Shown: positions 23,388 to 32,800 of the stretch, one piece after another | How positions within the stretch are numbered: position 1 is the first letter of the stretch | How the letters are laid out: each line of letters starts with the position of its first letter | DNA from: a bacterium | GTDB taxonomy: Bacteria; UBP14; UBA6098; JAFGQG01 | Direction: 5' to 3' | Assembly (NCBI GenBank): GCA_016930435.1 | Contig: JAFGGQ010000074.1 | Location: 1 to 46,856 of the forward strand | Length of the DNA: 46,856 nt | Made by a program: the position numbers and the translations under genes | Notes under the pieces: model-generated | Databases searched by the model: none | What the model saw: the letters and a program-made list of their open reading frames with translations, nothing else | Told to the model about the DNA's origin: nothing

Positions 23388-24254
23388 ATGTTGAGGTATT
23401 CTTTTTCAGTCGTAGTTGTTTTATTAGCGGGATTGCTTTCGGTAAGCATTGGGCAGGAGGCGCCCAGGAGCGATTTACAGGTGGAGCAGGTAGTTGCGGT
23501 TGTTAATGGTAATCCTATAACTACAAATGAGTTAAAAATAGAATTTATGAATCTGACCCCGCAGCAGAAAGAGAATCTGGATGATTCCGGGCGGGAAATG
23601 ATCCTGACCCAGTTGATCGACCGGAAATTACTTTTAGACCAGGCCGAGGACATGAGCCTGGATACATTTAAGGTAATAAAGGAGGCCATTGAACAGGCTA
23701 AGAGCAATATTATGGCAGATGCCGTATTGAATATCGTATTGCAGCAGCAAAATTTGAATGTTACCGATGAGCAATTACAGCAATATTATGCAGAGAATGA
23801 GAGCCTTTTCATTATCCCAACCAGGGTCAGGATCTCCCAGATCGTAGTCAATGATGAGGCCACTGCCCAGAGCATTGCAAGCAAATTGAAGGGGGGAGAG
23901 CGGTTCGCTAATTTAGCCAGGGAATATTCTAAGGGCCAGGAGGCGGAGATTGGTGGCGACCTTGGTTACTTCTCTGAAAAACAACTGTCACCCTCTATTG
24001 CAAAACTGGCTTTTAATATGAAGGTGGGAGAGGTAACAGGGGTAATTAATTTAGGTGAGAATTACCACCTGATTATGGTCACTGATCGTATTGAACCTAC
24101 CAAGCAGGCTTTTGAGGTGGTTAAAGAACAGCTTAAGCAGAGGGTTATGAACCAGCTTCGTAATCAGACCATGCAGGGCTATACCAGCCAGCTGCGTAAG
24201 AATGCTGAAATTACTATTAATAATCCTGTCCTTTACGGGATTCCAGTGGAATAG
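23388..24254 (+). CDS. secreted peptidyl-prolyl isomerase, SurA/PpiC family
   Basis: A 288-residue periplasmic folding factor. The ATG at 23388 is set by AGGAGG at 23375-23380 (7 nt spacing) and starts directly into a signal peptide ('MLRYSFSVVVVLLAGLL', cut near 'SIGQE'). A SurA-like helical N-domain follows ('VVAVVNGNPITTNEL'). The parvulin domain lies at about residues 145-235, seen as 'RVRISQIVV', 'GERFANLAREYS', 'GGDLGYFSEKQLSP' and 'LIMVTDRI'. A C-terminal helix completes the chaperone part. There is only one parvulin domain, against two in E. coli SurA. In an organism exporting very large beta proteins it probably helps outer-membrane or secreted proteins fold; that role is inferred. 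Confidence 0.9.
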   Translation: MLRYSFSVVVVLLAGLLSVSIGQEAPRSDLQVEQVVAVVNGNPITTNELKIEFMNLTPQQKENLDDSGREMILTQLIDRKLLLDQAEDMSLDTFKVIKEAIEQAKSNIMADAVLNIVLQQQNLNVTDEQLQQYYAENESLFIIPTRVRISQIVVNDEATAQSIASKLKGGERFANLAREYSKGQEAEIGGDLGYFSEKQLSPSIAKLAFNMKVGEVTGVINLGENYHLIMVTDRIEPTKQAFEVVKEQLKQRVMNQLRNQTMQGYTSQLRKNAEITINNPVLYGIPVE

Positions 24255-24296
24255 AATTCAAAGTCTTCTGAAAACACAGCCTATTTCAGGTTAATC

Positions 24297-26096
24297 ATGA
24301 AAAACCAAAAAATGGCCATATTAGAGGGTATTGGTGTCTCTGATGGAATTATCCTTGCACGTCCCTTTATTATTAACCGGGCAGAACTTATTGTTAAGGA
24401 ATCCAAACTCGGAAAAAAGGAAGCTGAAGCGGAAATAAACCGGTTTTTAGAAGCGATTGAACTAAGCAAGGAGCAGTTAAGGAAGGTCAGGGCAGCAATG
24501 GCCAAGACCACCGGGGAGAAGTCCGCCCAGATTATCGATGCTCAATTGGTCTTTCTTGAGGATACGAGTATGATCAATGAGATTACCGGGCAGATCCGCT
24601 CCGAGTTGAAGAACCCGGAATTCATTTTAGACCGGAAAATGAAGGAGACCATAAGTCGTCTGGAAAAGGTAAATAATCAGTATTTACGGGACCGGACCCA
24701 TGATTTTCAGGATGTATTTAGGAGGGTTACGGCAAATTTACTCGGTTTTAAGAGGGAGATTCTTAAGAAGCCCGAGGGGGAATATATATTGGTTATTGAT
24801 CACCTGGCACCCTCGGAAACAACACAGGTATTCCATGAGGGTTTTTGCGGGATCGTGACGGAAATGGGAGGGAAGACGTCGCATGTAGCCATTATGGCTA
24901 AAACTATGGAGATACCTACGGTACTCGGAGTGGTGGACGCTACCCGTCAGGTTCCCCCGGAAGGGATCCTTATTGTGGATGGTTCGAGGGGAAAAGTAGT
25001 AGTAAATCCCCCATCACCTTTGATTAAAAAATATGAGGAGTATCAGAAAAAGCTTGGTCTTCAAAGGCGCGAATTTTCCAAGCTAAAACCCCTTATCCCC
25101 AAAGCTCTTGATGGTCATCGCATAACCCTTTCAGCAAATATCGAGTTGCCCGAAGAGATCAGGGCAGTAAATAAATACAATGCAGAGGGGGTGGGTCTGT
25201 TCCGGACAGAAGTGATCTATACCACTCAGGAGGAATCCCCCACTGAGGAGGAGCAATATCAGATTTACCGCCAATTAGCCCAGGATGTAAAACCCCATTC
25301 CGCGATTATTCGAACCTTCGATATCGGAGGGGATAAATTTTCCAGCCACTTTGACCATTCCTTTGAGCCTAATCCCTTCCTTGGCTGGCGCGCGATCAGG
25401 ATAGGCTTGACCCATCCTGAACTCCTGAAAATCCAGATGAGAGCGATCCTTAGGGCTTCGGTACTGAAAAATCTGAAGATGATGTTTCCCATGATCTCTA
25501 CCCTGGATGAGATCTATGAAGTCAAAAAGCTACTGGATGAAACCAAGGATGAGCTTCGCGCCAAGGGGCAGCTTTTTGATGAAAAGATCCAGATCGGCAT
25601 CATGATCGAGGTACCCTCCGCCGCTCTTATTGCTCGTGAGTTAGCAAAGCATGTAGATTTTTTCAGCATCGGAACAAACGACCTGACACAATATATAATG
25701 GCCGCTGACCGGGGGAATGCCCGGGTTTCATACCTCTATCAGAGTTATAATCCCGCGGTGCTTAAGCTCATTCAACAGGTCGTGGTTGCCGGTCATTTTG
25801 AAGGTATCTGGGTTGGACTCTGCGGGGAACTGGCAGGCGATCCCCGGGCTACTATTATGCTTCTGGGCATGGGCCTGGATGAATTCTCAACCAATCCAAT
25901 CTCCGTACCCGCTGTCAAAAAGATCATCCGCTCGGTAAATTTCAGCGATGCACAACTGGTTGCCGAAGAGATTCGGCGTTTTACTACGGAGAAGGAGATG
26001 ATCGAGTTTCTTGACCGTAAAAATAAGGAGTTGTTACCCGCCGAGATATTGGATAATCCACTATTTTCCCCCATTAAAGTGGCTGATTTGGTTTAA
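24297..26096 (+). CDS. ptsI: phosphoenolpyruvate-protein phosphotransferase (enzyme I)
   Basis: First enzyme of the PTS: takes phosphate from PEP and passes it to HPr. The 599-residue protein is full length. The phospho-accepting residue is His196 in 'GGKTSHVAIMAK'. The PEP-binding barrel has 'GLFRTEVIY', 'RTFDIGGDK', 'NPFLGWRAIR', 'GIMIEVPSA', 'IGTNDLTQYIMAADR' and the Cys in 'GLCGELAGDP'. No strong ribosome site precedes the ATG at 24297; an ATG at 24312 ('MAILEGIGVSDG') would match the usual family N-terminus better. No HPr or sugar-specific EII gene is nearby, so it may serve regulatory phosphotransfer or components encoded elsewhere. Confidence 0.94.
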   Translation: MKNQKMAILEGIGVSDGIILARPFIINRAELIVKESKLGKKEAEAEINRFLEAIELSKEQLRKVRAAMAKTTGEKSAQIIDAQLVFLEDTSMINEITGQIRSELKNPEFILDRKMKETISRLEKVNNQYLRDRTHDFQDVFRRVTANLLGFKREILKKPEGEYILVIDHLAPSETTQVFHEGFCGIVTEMGGKTSHVAIMAKTMEIPTVLGVVDATRQVPPEGILIVDGSRGKVVVNPPSPLIKKYEEYQKKLGLQRREFSKLKPLIPKALDGHRITLSANIELPEEIRAVNKYNAEGVGLFRTEVIYTTQEESPTEEEQYQIYRQLAQDVKPHSAIIRTFDIGGDKFSSHFDHSFEPNPFLGWRAIRIGLTHPELLKIQMRAILRASVLKNLKMMFPMISTLDEIYEVKKLLDETKDELRAKGQLFDEKIQIGIMIEVPSAALIARELAKHVDFFSIGTNDLTQYIMAADRGNARVSYLYQSYNPAVLKLIQQVVVAGHFEGIWVGLCGELAGDPRATIMLLGMGLDEFSTNPISVPAVKKIIRSVNFSDAQLVAEEIRRFTTEKEMIEFLDRKNKELLPAEILDNPLFSPIKVADLV

Positions 26097-26246
26097 GCGA
26101 ATAACATTCCTTATAAAAAGCCACCCTGTAAACAGAGCAGTTTTGGGACTGGATAACATCAATAATAAACAGTATCCAGCAAGCAATTATTCCAGAGAGT
26201 ACATTAATGGTTTTCGGCACTGGGCGATGAATACAACTTAATTCAT

Positions 26247-26648
26247 TTAGAAGGGGACATCGTCCTCGGTTTCCTCGGGAATATCATCATCATGTGCGAT
26301 GGTTTCGGAATCAATTGCACCGCTCTTGGGCTCCAGGAATTGAAACCGCAACGCTCTTATCTGGGTAGTCCGCCTCTGATTGCCATCCTTGTCCTCCCAG
26401 CTTCGGGTTTGTATGTTGCCCTCGACGAAGATCAGACTGCCCTTTTTCAGGTATTCCGCGGCGGTTTCCGCCTGGCTGCCCCACAGCACAATGCGATGCC
26501 ATTGTGTATCGCTGCGCAGATTACCATCACGATCTTTCCAGCGCCGGTCAGTGGCCAGGTTAAAGGTGGTAACCGGGGTTGACTGAGGGGTGTACTTGAT
26601 CTGAGGGTCCTGCCCAAGGCGACCGATCAAAAACACTCGATTTAACAT
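26247..26648 (-). CDS. ssb: single-stranded DNA-binding protein
   Basis: Binds single-stranded DNA in replication and repair. The 133-residue protein begins 'MLNRVFLIGRLGQDPQIKY' and has an OB fold to about residue 105, including 'DRRWKDRDGNLRSDTQWHRIVLWG' (read in two halves) and 'VEGNIQTRSWED'. The short acidic tail ends 'DDVPF', the protein-interaction tip of bacterial SSB. The linker is very short. The start is supported by AGGAGGTAGATA just before the ATG. It converges with ptsI; the 150 bp between their stops show no clear terminator. No rpsF or rpsR is next to it, unlike in many bacteria. Confidence 0.95.
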   Translation of the reverse strand: MLNRVFLIGRLGQDPQIKYTPQSTPVTTFNLATDRRWKDRDGNLRSDTQWHRIVLWGSQAETAAEYLKKGSLIFVEGNIQTRSWEDKDGNQRRTTQIRALRFQFLEPKSGAIDSETIAHDDDIPEETEDDVPF

Positions 26649-26830
26649 TATCTACCTCCTAAAGGTTTAAAGTTAATGGCTCTAATAATATTTACGAGTT
26701 ATCAATGTTAGCTTTTATGCAATTTTGGAGTATAAAACTGTATAAAATTTTGCGATTTTTTTCGTTTAACTATACTTTATAGCCGTTTCTTATAAATGAT
26801 TTGTTCTTATAACAGTTTCTTAAAAAAGTA

Positions 26831-26995
26831 CTATTCGCTTAATGCCCTCTTAAAATGTTCACAGGTACCGTACTTGTCCACGATTACCTTTTTAAGGTTG
26901 CATAATAATCCACCGGTCTTGGGACATATAGCACGTGTGGAAATAAATTCACTGTGCTGACATAACAAACAATATTTAGGTTTTCCTTTTTCCAT
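26831..26995 (-). CDS. small cysteine-rich (zinc-finger-like) protein
   Basis: A 54-residue ORF, translated here by hand. It has Cys9 and Cys12 in 'YCLLCQ', Cys24 in 'AICPKTGG', Cys32 in 'LLCNLKK' and Cys45 in 'YGTCEHF'. Such spacing suggests a bound zinc ion or, less likely, an iron-sulfur cluster. It overlaps the last 20 bp of ddl in another frame, which suggests translational coupling, and no separate Shine-Dalgarno is obvious. The basic C-terminus (HFKRA) would suit nucleic-acid binding. No family name can be given. The regular Cys pattern is the main reason to believe it is a gene. Confidence 0.6.
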   Translation of the reverse strand: MEKGKPKYCLLCQHSEFISTRAICPKTGGLLCNLKKVIVDKYGTCEHFKRALSE

Positions 26996-27905
26996 GTGCT
27001 AAGTTCAGAATGGTATCTATCAACTGGTCGAAATCAATCCCCTTTGCCCGGGCGGCCATAGGCACCAGGGAGAGTTCGGTCATACCAGGCAGGGTATTTA
27101 CCTCCAGACAGTAACAATTCTCCCCGTCAAAGCGGAAATCTGCCCGGCCATAGCCCGAGCAGCCAATGGCCTTAAAAGCCTTTCGACCCATATACTGCAA
27201 TTTTTCCCGAACTGCGTTATCGATCTCCGCAGGGCAGATATACCGGGACCCTCCCTTGGTGTATTTACAGGTATAATCATAGATCCCGTGCGAGGGTATG
27301 ATCTCCACAACCGGAAGGATCTGGTCACCAAGAAAACTGATTGTAAATTCCCGTCCGGGAATGAATTTTTCGATGAGTATATCATCATCATATTTAAAAG
27401 CCTCGACGATACCCCCTTCCAGGAACCCGGAGGATTCAATTACATTGATACCAACAGTAGAGCCCTGAGAAGAGGGTTTTACTACAACAGGGTAACAGAA
27501 AGAATCCCGGATACTTTGGTCAATTACCTCAAATGAAGGGCATTCCCAACGGTGAAGCTCCATGCCCGGAGGTACGGCTATGCCCTCGGAAGTAAACAGC
27601 TTTCGGGAGATAATCTTGTTCATTCCTATGGCGGAGGTTAGTGGCCCCGAACCGGTATATGGTACCCCAAGCATATCAAGCACCGATTGTACATGACCAT
27701 CCTCGCCGAGAGTCCCGTGATACGCAATAAATACAACCTCAAATTCCATTAACTCCTGGCTCTTTGTGATCAATTCCAACTCGTTCCAGACCAGTTCGGA
27801 AGGGCTATGTTTTAAACGCTTAAGTGATGATACAATAGCTTTACCCGTTTCCAGTGATATCTCTCTCTCGGATGAAGTGCCACCCATCAGAACCCCTATT
27901 TTCAT
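26976..27905 (-). CDS. ddl: D-alanine--D-alanine ligase
   Basis: ATP-dependent ligase making D-Ala-D-Ala for peptidoglycan. The 309-residue ATP-grasp protein starts 'MKIGVLMGGTSSEREISLETG' and has 'YHGTLGEDGHVQSVLDMLGVPYTGSG' (in two parts), 'PVVVKPSSQGSTVG', 'EKFIPGREFT', 'GYGRADFRFD' and 'CLEVNTLPGMTELSLVP'. These are the nucleotide, metal and substrate motifs of DdlB-type enzymes. AAGGAG lies 13 nt before the ATG, a little far. It is flanked on the same strand by two tiny cysteine-rich ORFs. The mur genes often near ddl are not in the window. Confidence 0.95.
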   Translation of the reverse strand: MKIGVLMGGTSSEREISLETGKAIVSSLKRLKHSPSELVWNELELITKSQELMEFEVVFIAYHGTLGEDGHVQSVLDMLGVPYTGSGPLTSAIGMNKIISRKLFTSEGIAVPPGMELHRWECPSFEVIDQSIRDSFCYPVVVKPSSQGSTVGINVIESSGFLEGGIVEAFKYDDDILIEKFIPGREFTISFLGDQILPVVEIIPSHGIYDYTCKYTKGGSRYICPAEIDNAVREKLQYMGRKAFKAIGCSGYGRADFRFDGENCYCLEVNTLPGMTELSLVPMAARAKGIDFDQLIDTILNLAHGKRKT

Positions 27906-28005
27906 AATAAGTACGGTTCTCCTTCCCCAGGCATTATTATTCTCCCAGGCTTGAATCCAATTCCATTATCTGACGGTTTTTCCAACGCCCCATTATCTCA
28001 CGCTA

Positions 28006-28164
28006 TTAAACTATAATCTCCTGCAGATGCATACATTTATCAGAACATTGAAGGTCTTCGCCACGGGCTTCTGCGCAACAGCGATTGCAGAGATGGCAAT
28101 TCAAAACAGGACAAAATCACTTAGCCTTTTTACTACAGTGGCCGCATTTTTGTTTATCTGTCAT
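28006..28164 (-). pseudogene. small cysteine-rich ORF interrupted by in-frame TGA
   Basis: Read on the minus strand from ATG at 28164: 15 codons (MTDKQKCGHCSKKAK), a TGA at 28119-28117, then 36 codons in the same frame to TAA at 28008-28006. The part after TGA reads 'FCPVLNCHLCNRCCAEARG' and continues with two more Cys, then 'MHLQ'. The pattern CxxC...CP...LCxxCC...R...C...C resembles small zinc-binding proteins in which the stop position would hold Arg or Lys (TGA is one change from CGA or AGA). TGA is an ordinary stop elsewhere here, for example in purQ. A nonsense mutation or sequencing error is most likely; selenocysteine is possible but no good SECIS fold was seen. Confidence 0.5.
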
Positions 28165-28223
28165 CCCCGGAATTACCTGGTTATATATTGCAATTTAGAA
28201 ATCGGTTAAAGTAGGTCAAGGAA

Positions 28224-29783
28224 TTATTTTAAATATATTATTTTTTTACCATGGTAAAGGTTTTCCTGGTCAGCTAAATTTAAAAAATATATACCTGCTC
28301 CGATTTCCCTTTGAGCGGATTGAACTGCTTCCCAGCGGATCAAGCCGCGGGATTCTTTGAGTTCCCATTGATTAACCAATGCACCGCGAATATCCCGTAC
28401 TTCCAGAATTGCACCGGACTGGCCATTATATACAAGAGCGTATCGTATATTGATCATTTGATTGAAGGGATTGGGGTATGCGTTCAGTGTAATCTGGTTG
28501 GGCAATCCGGGTCCGGTTTCCGGAATACCTACCCAGCTTAAATCAACAGAGATACTGGTGCGCATGCTATCCCTCACCTCAACGATAAGGGTTTCCGGCC
28601 GGTATTCATCGCAACTTACGAGAAGTGTGTAGGTTCCGGGTCTCAAAAGGCGGAAAAAACTACCGTATGTAGAGTCGCTAAATCTTGGCGATATTTCGGG
28701 CGCGGTGGCTTCCAGGATTTCGATCTGAGCCACCAGAGGCTCTTCGGAAATGCTGTCGAAGACGTGGCCCCAGATCCCCGCTCCCAGTGTTCGGTCGAAC
28801 AGGTACATCAAGCCATTGAGCTGATTGGTGGTAGCGGCTTCCAGGCGCCGTGCTTCCGGAATGGTACAGGTATCAATCTCCACGATATAAGCCATAGTCC
28901 CAAGCCGGCAATATAACCAATCGCTGGCGTTACCGTTGGGGTAAAGACTTACCCAGGTATCATATACCCCAATTTCTCCAACCCTGTGAATATTCCCGGC
29001 AAGCCCTTCAGCAATAAGATAGATGGTGTAATAATCGGGGGGGAAAGTCCCGCGCCAATTGTAGGGGTAAATCACCTTTTCATTGTAATACCCCGAGCCG
29101 GAGGAATGATAGAAAATAGAGGAAAGGAATTTTTCCCGGGATGCTAATTTTTGGATCGCCCTAACCTCATTTTCACTTGCTGCATAGGGGCCTCGGTATT
29201 GATATGAAATCATGGACGGTTCCCCATCCTCCCAATTGATATCGAAGTTACGGTTGAGGTCAACTCCGTCTGAATCCCCGCCATCGCCCGGCGTAAAGTC
29301 GAAAATACCATTAAGATTGTTGTCCCGCTTATTTTTACGGTAAGTAATATCAAGGCCCTCCGTCACTACGTTATGGCCCTCCGGATTTACGACCGGGATC
29401 ACCCAGATCTCCAGGGAATCCACCCATCGGGTAACACGAGCATTGCTTCCGTAAAGTGAAGTTAAATAGTCCATGAGGTGCACGCAGACTTCAGTCGATA
29501 CTAATTCCTCTGCGTGAATGCAGCCGGTAATCAGGACCGCTGGTTCGTCTTCCTGGCTATCCGCATTATCGGAGATCCTGACTGCCCAAATGGGGATTGA
29601 ATCACGGGTACTCACGGTAAGGCTCTCGGCATAAAAGATGTCCGGATAGATTGCTCTGTAGTAATCCATCAGCTCCAGTATTTCGTTATAATCGTGATAA
29701 GCGCTATCAGGGGGTTCCTGAGAGAATCCCAAAGCGTTGAATATAAAGATAAAAAACAGGGTTAATATTTCTCTGAATTTCAT
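28224..29783 (-). CDS. exported M14 zinc carboxypeptidase with T9SS sorting domain
   Basis: A 519-residue secreted metallocarboxypeptidase. The ATG at 29783 follows GGAGG by 7 nt and starts a signal peptide ('MKFREILTLFFIFIFNALGF', cut near 'SQ'). Zinc ligands are His90 and Glu93 in 'GCIHAEELVSTE' and His226 in 'IFYHSSGSGY'. 'GVDLNRNFDINW' is the substrate-binding loop and Glu302 in 'AYIVEIDTC' is the expected catalytic Glu. A carboxypeptidase regulatory-like beta domain follows ('GAGIWGHVFDSIS', 'LRPGTYTLLVSCDEY'), then a sorting domain with 'AYPNPFNQM' ending in lysine. It probably trims peptides outside the cell for uptake; the substrate is unknown. Confidence 0.92.
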   Translation of the reverse strand: MKFREILTLFFIFIFNALGFSQEPPDSAYHDYNEILELMDYYRAIYPDIFYAESLTVSTRDSIPIWAVRISDNADSQEDEPAVLITGCIHAEELVSTEVCVHLMDYLTSLYGSNARVTRWVDSLEIWVIPVVNPEGHNVVTEGLDITYRKNKRDNNLNGIFDFTPGDGGDSDGVDLNRNFDINWEDGEPSMISYQYRGPYAASENEVRAIQKLASREKFLSSIFYHSSGSGYYNEKVIYPYNWRGTFPPDYYTIYLIAEGLAGNIHRVGEIGVYDTWVSLYPNGNASDWLYCRLGTMAYIVEIDTCTIPEARRLEAATTNQLNGLMYLFDRTLGAGIWGHVFDSISEEPLVAQIEILEATAPEISPRFSDSTYGSFFRLLRPGTYTLLVSCDEYRPETLIVEVRDSMRTSISVDLSWVGIPETGPGLPNQITLNAYPNPFNQMINIRYALVYNGQSGAILEVRDIRGALVNQWELKESRGLIRWEAVQSAQREIGAGIYFLNLADQENLYHGKKIIYLK

Positions 29784-29898
29784 CAAGTAGCCTCCTGCAT
29801 TTTCGCCATAGTAATATATAATACTATATAGCAAAAATATGCAAGCAGTTTTTTGGGACTGCATTTAATGAACAGGGCTTTATGGAATGTAAAACCAG

Positions 29899-32800
29899 CT
29901 AAATTGTTTCCTGGTCTGGTTCAAACGGAATGGTGGATACCGGTATTGCCTTTTTAGCGTAAGTCAATATATGGTAAACAATTTTTAGGCGAGTTAGGCT
30001 ATCCTGTTCATCAGAAAAATCAAAGACAAGCTGATGAGTTTCACCAGCCGTGAACCTTAGGGGGAAGACTGCACCTTTAAGGGCCTGCTGAAATTTCATT
30101 AGGGGGAATATGAAGTTTTTATTAAAGAACACAGTAGCCCTGTTTTTACGGAAAATAACTTTTGCAATGGGTAGCTGGGATGCTAACAGTCTGATCATAA
30201 GATACTGATAGATGGCCAGTACTTCCTGGGGAGGGTTCCCAAAGCGGTCCTTAATCTCTGCTCTAACCCGTTGCAGCTTCTTTTCATTATTGGCCATATA
30301 CGCTTTTTGATAAAAGCCGATACGCTGGTCAGGTGAGGGGATATAGTCTTTAGGGACGAACATAGGAAAATCGACCTGTACCGGAATGGGTATAAAAACA
30401 GGTGGTTTCTGCCCCTTTAATTCGGCAATGGCCTCTTTTAAAAGTTGTGTGTAAAGGGTCATTCCCACTTCTTCAATGAAACCGTGCTGCTCTTTCCCCA
30501 GGAGATTTCCGGAGCCACGGATTTCCAGGTCGCGCAGTGCGAGCTGAAACCCGCTTCCCAGGTCGGAATGTTCCAGGAGGGCGTTAAGCCTTTTCCGGGC
30601 CTGATGAGTGATCTTCCGGTAAGGCGGGATAACGAGGTATGCGAAGGCTTGCTGGTCGGACCGTCCCACCCTGCCACGAAGCTGATAAAGATCCGCCAGC
30701 CCGAACTGGTCAGCACGGTTGATGAAGATGGTGTTCACATTTGGAATATCAGTACCTGATTCGATGATATTGGTAGTCACCAGTACATCGTATTTTCGGT
30801 TCAGAAAATCCATGAAGACATTTTCAAGCTGGTGGTCCTTCATCTGGCCGTGGGCAACCACGAAGCGCACTTCAGGTAGTAAATCCTGAAGATATCGGGC
30901 TATAGCCTGAATGGTCTGTACACGGTTGTGCAGAAAGAAGACCTGGCCGCCCCGGTCAAGTTCACGATGAATGGCATCGATGAAGATCTCAGGGTCAAAT
31001 TCCACAACCTGTGTATAAACCGATAAGCGCTGCTCCGGCGGAGTATTGATGAAAGATATATCCCGGGCGCCGGATAATGAGAAATAGAGTGTTCGGGGGA
31101 TAGGAGTGGCGGTCATGGTGAGAACATCGATCTGACTCCGCCAGCGTTTGATCTTCTCCTTGTGTGCTACCCCAAAGCGTTGCTCCTCATCTATTACCAG
31201 CAAACCAAGGTCCTTGAACTGGATGTCCTCGGAGAGCAGCCGATGGGTACCGATGAGGATGTCCACCCGCCCTTCCTGCACCTTTTTCAGTATCTCCTTT
31301 TGCTGCTCACGGGAACGAAAGCGACTGAGCATGTCCACCTTAACCGGAAAGTCCCGGAACCGCTCCGAAAAAGTGTTAAAATGCTGTTGGGCCAGAATAG
31401 TGGTAGGCACTAAAAGGGCTACCTGGCGGGACTCCCGAACAACCTTGAAAGCAGCACGGAGGGCTACCTCGGTCTTGCCGAAACCAACATCCCCGCAGAG
31501 CAAGCGGTCCATAGGCGTTGCCTTCTCCAGATCCCTCTTGACCTCCTGAATGGAACGCAGTTGGTCCTCTGTTTCGGTATAAACAAAGGAATCCTCGAGC
31601 TGTTGCTGCAACTCGTCATCTTCACTGTAGGAATACCCCTTCAGGGTTTCCCGTAGGGCATACAAATGTATAAGCTCGCCGGTAAGTTCCCGGAGACGCG
31701 TTTTCAGCCGGGATCTCTTGTTCTCCCATTTTTTGCTGCCCAGAGTGGCCAGTTTGATGCTTCCGGTCTTGCCCAGATATTTTTGGACTAAATGGAAATC
31801 CTCCACCGGAACATACAATTTTTCCTCGTTAGCATATTCGATAACAATGCATTCGGTTATGCCCACTTTAGAGGTAAGCTTTTCCAGCCGCAGGTATTTC
31901 CCAATCCCATAGTTGGTGTGTACTACATAGTCCCCTTCTTTGAGGTCCTGATAGAAGCTTTGTTCTTGACCTTCATGGTACCATCTGTGCCGGAAGCGTA
32001 TTTTGTAACGTGCAAATATCTGGTGGTCCGTGAACACCGCCAGTTTAAGAGCGGGATAAATAAAGCCACCTCCAATACGCTCTACATCTAATTGGGCCTT
32101 CTCTATTTGAAATGAGTTCTCCTCCAGGCGCTTTAACTGACCGACATTCTCGCATAATATAAAGATTCGGTAATGGTGTTCATGAAGATGCTTGAGTTCG
32201 TTGTCCAGAATGTTCATCTTGCCGAGAATAACCGGGTGGGGTTTCAGATCAAAATCAATATTGGTGCTTTTCTCCCCGATCATTGAATGAATCTGAATAG
32301 AATGCGCCTGAGCCAATACCTGGTCAAGCTTCTCCGGGGTCAACAGGACTTGTTGAGGTTCGGGAAGGGGAAGCTCCCGCTCATGTGCCCGGTGAAAGAG
32401 TTCCCCCGCTTCCCTTATTGCGCTCTCCATTACCTCATGGATTTTAGGTGGCTCCAGGAGAATATACAGACAGGGCTTCTCCAGATACTGCAGAAGGAAT
32501 GAAGGCTCCGGCTTAAAAAACGGCAAATACCAATGATGCCCGGGAAAATTTCGGTCAAGCCTCAATTTTGCTACCAGATTCTCTAATATAAACGGACTGT
32601 ACTCCTGCCGAAACCGCGGAAATATTTGTTCTTCGAGTGAAATTTCCTTGCCATCGACCTGGCTGTCGAAATTCTTCAAACTCTCTTTTGTAGGGAGTAT
32701 CCGAACACTATCCAATTCCTTGTAAGAACGTTGATCGGATGTACGGAAAAGCCTGATGGATTCCACACGGTTTCCCAAAAACTCTATCCTTACAGGGTCC

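Noticed and set aside
26787-26825. Three TTCTTATAA / TTCTTAAAA direct repeats between ssb and the small Cys-rich ORF
   Set aside because: The repeats are short, AT-rich and unevenly spaced (17 then 13 nt), too weak to call a binding-site array or CRISPR-like element.
27933-27990. 18-residue ORF (MGRWKNRQIMELDSSLGE) between the Cys-rich ORF and ddl
   Set aside because: Too short, with no ribosome site, and within the range of chance frames.
28085-28119. SECIS element after the in-frame TGA
   Set aside because: Only a 5-bp ATTGC/GCAAT stem was seen, without the usual bacterial SECIS features, so selenocysteine is not claimed.
28027-28209. 60-residue plus-strand ORF opposite the interrupted Cys-rich gene
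   Set aside because: It is a shadow of the minus-strand cysteine-rich frame. It has no ribosome site and no family-like features.
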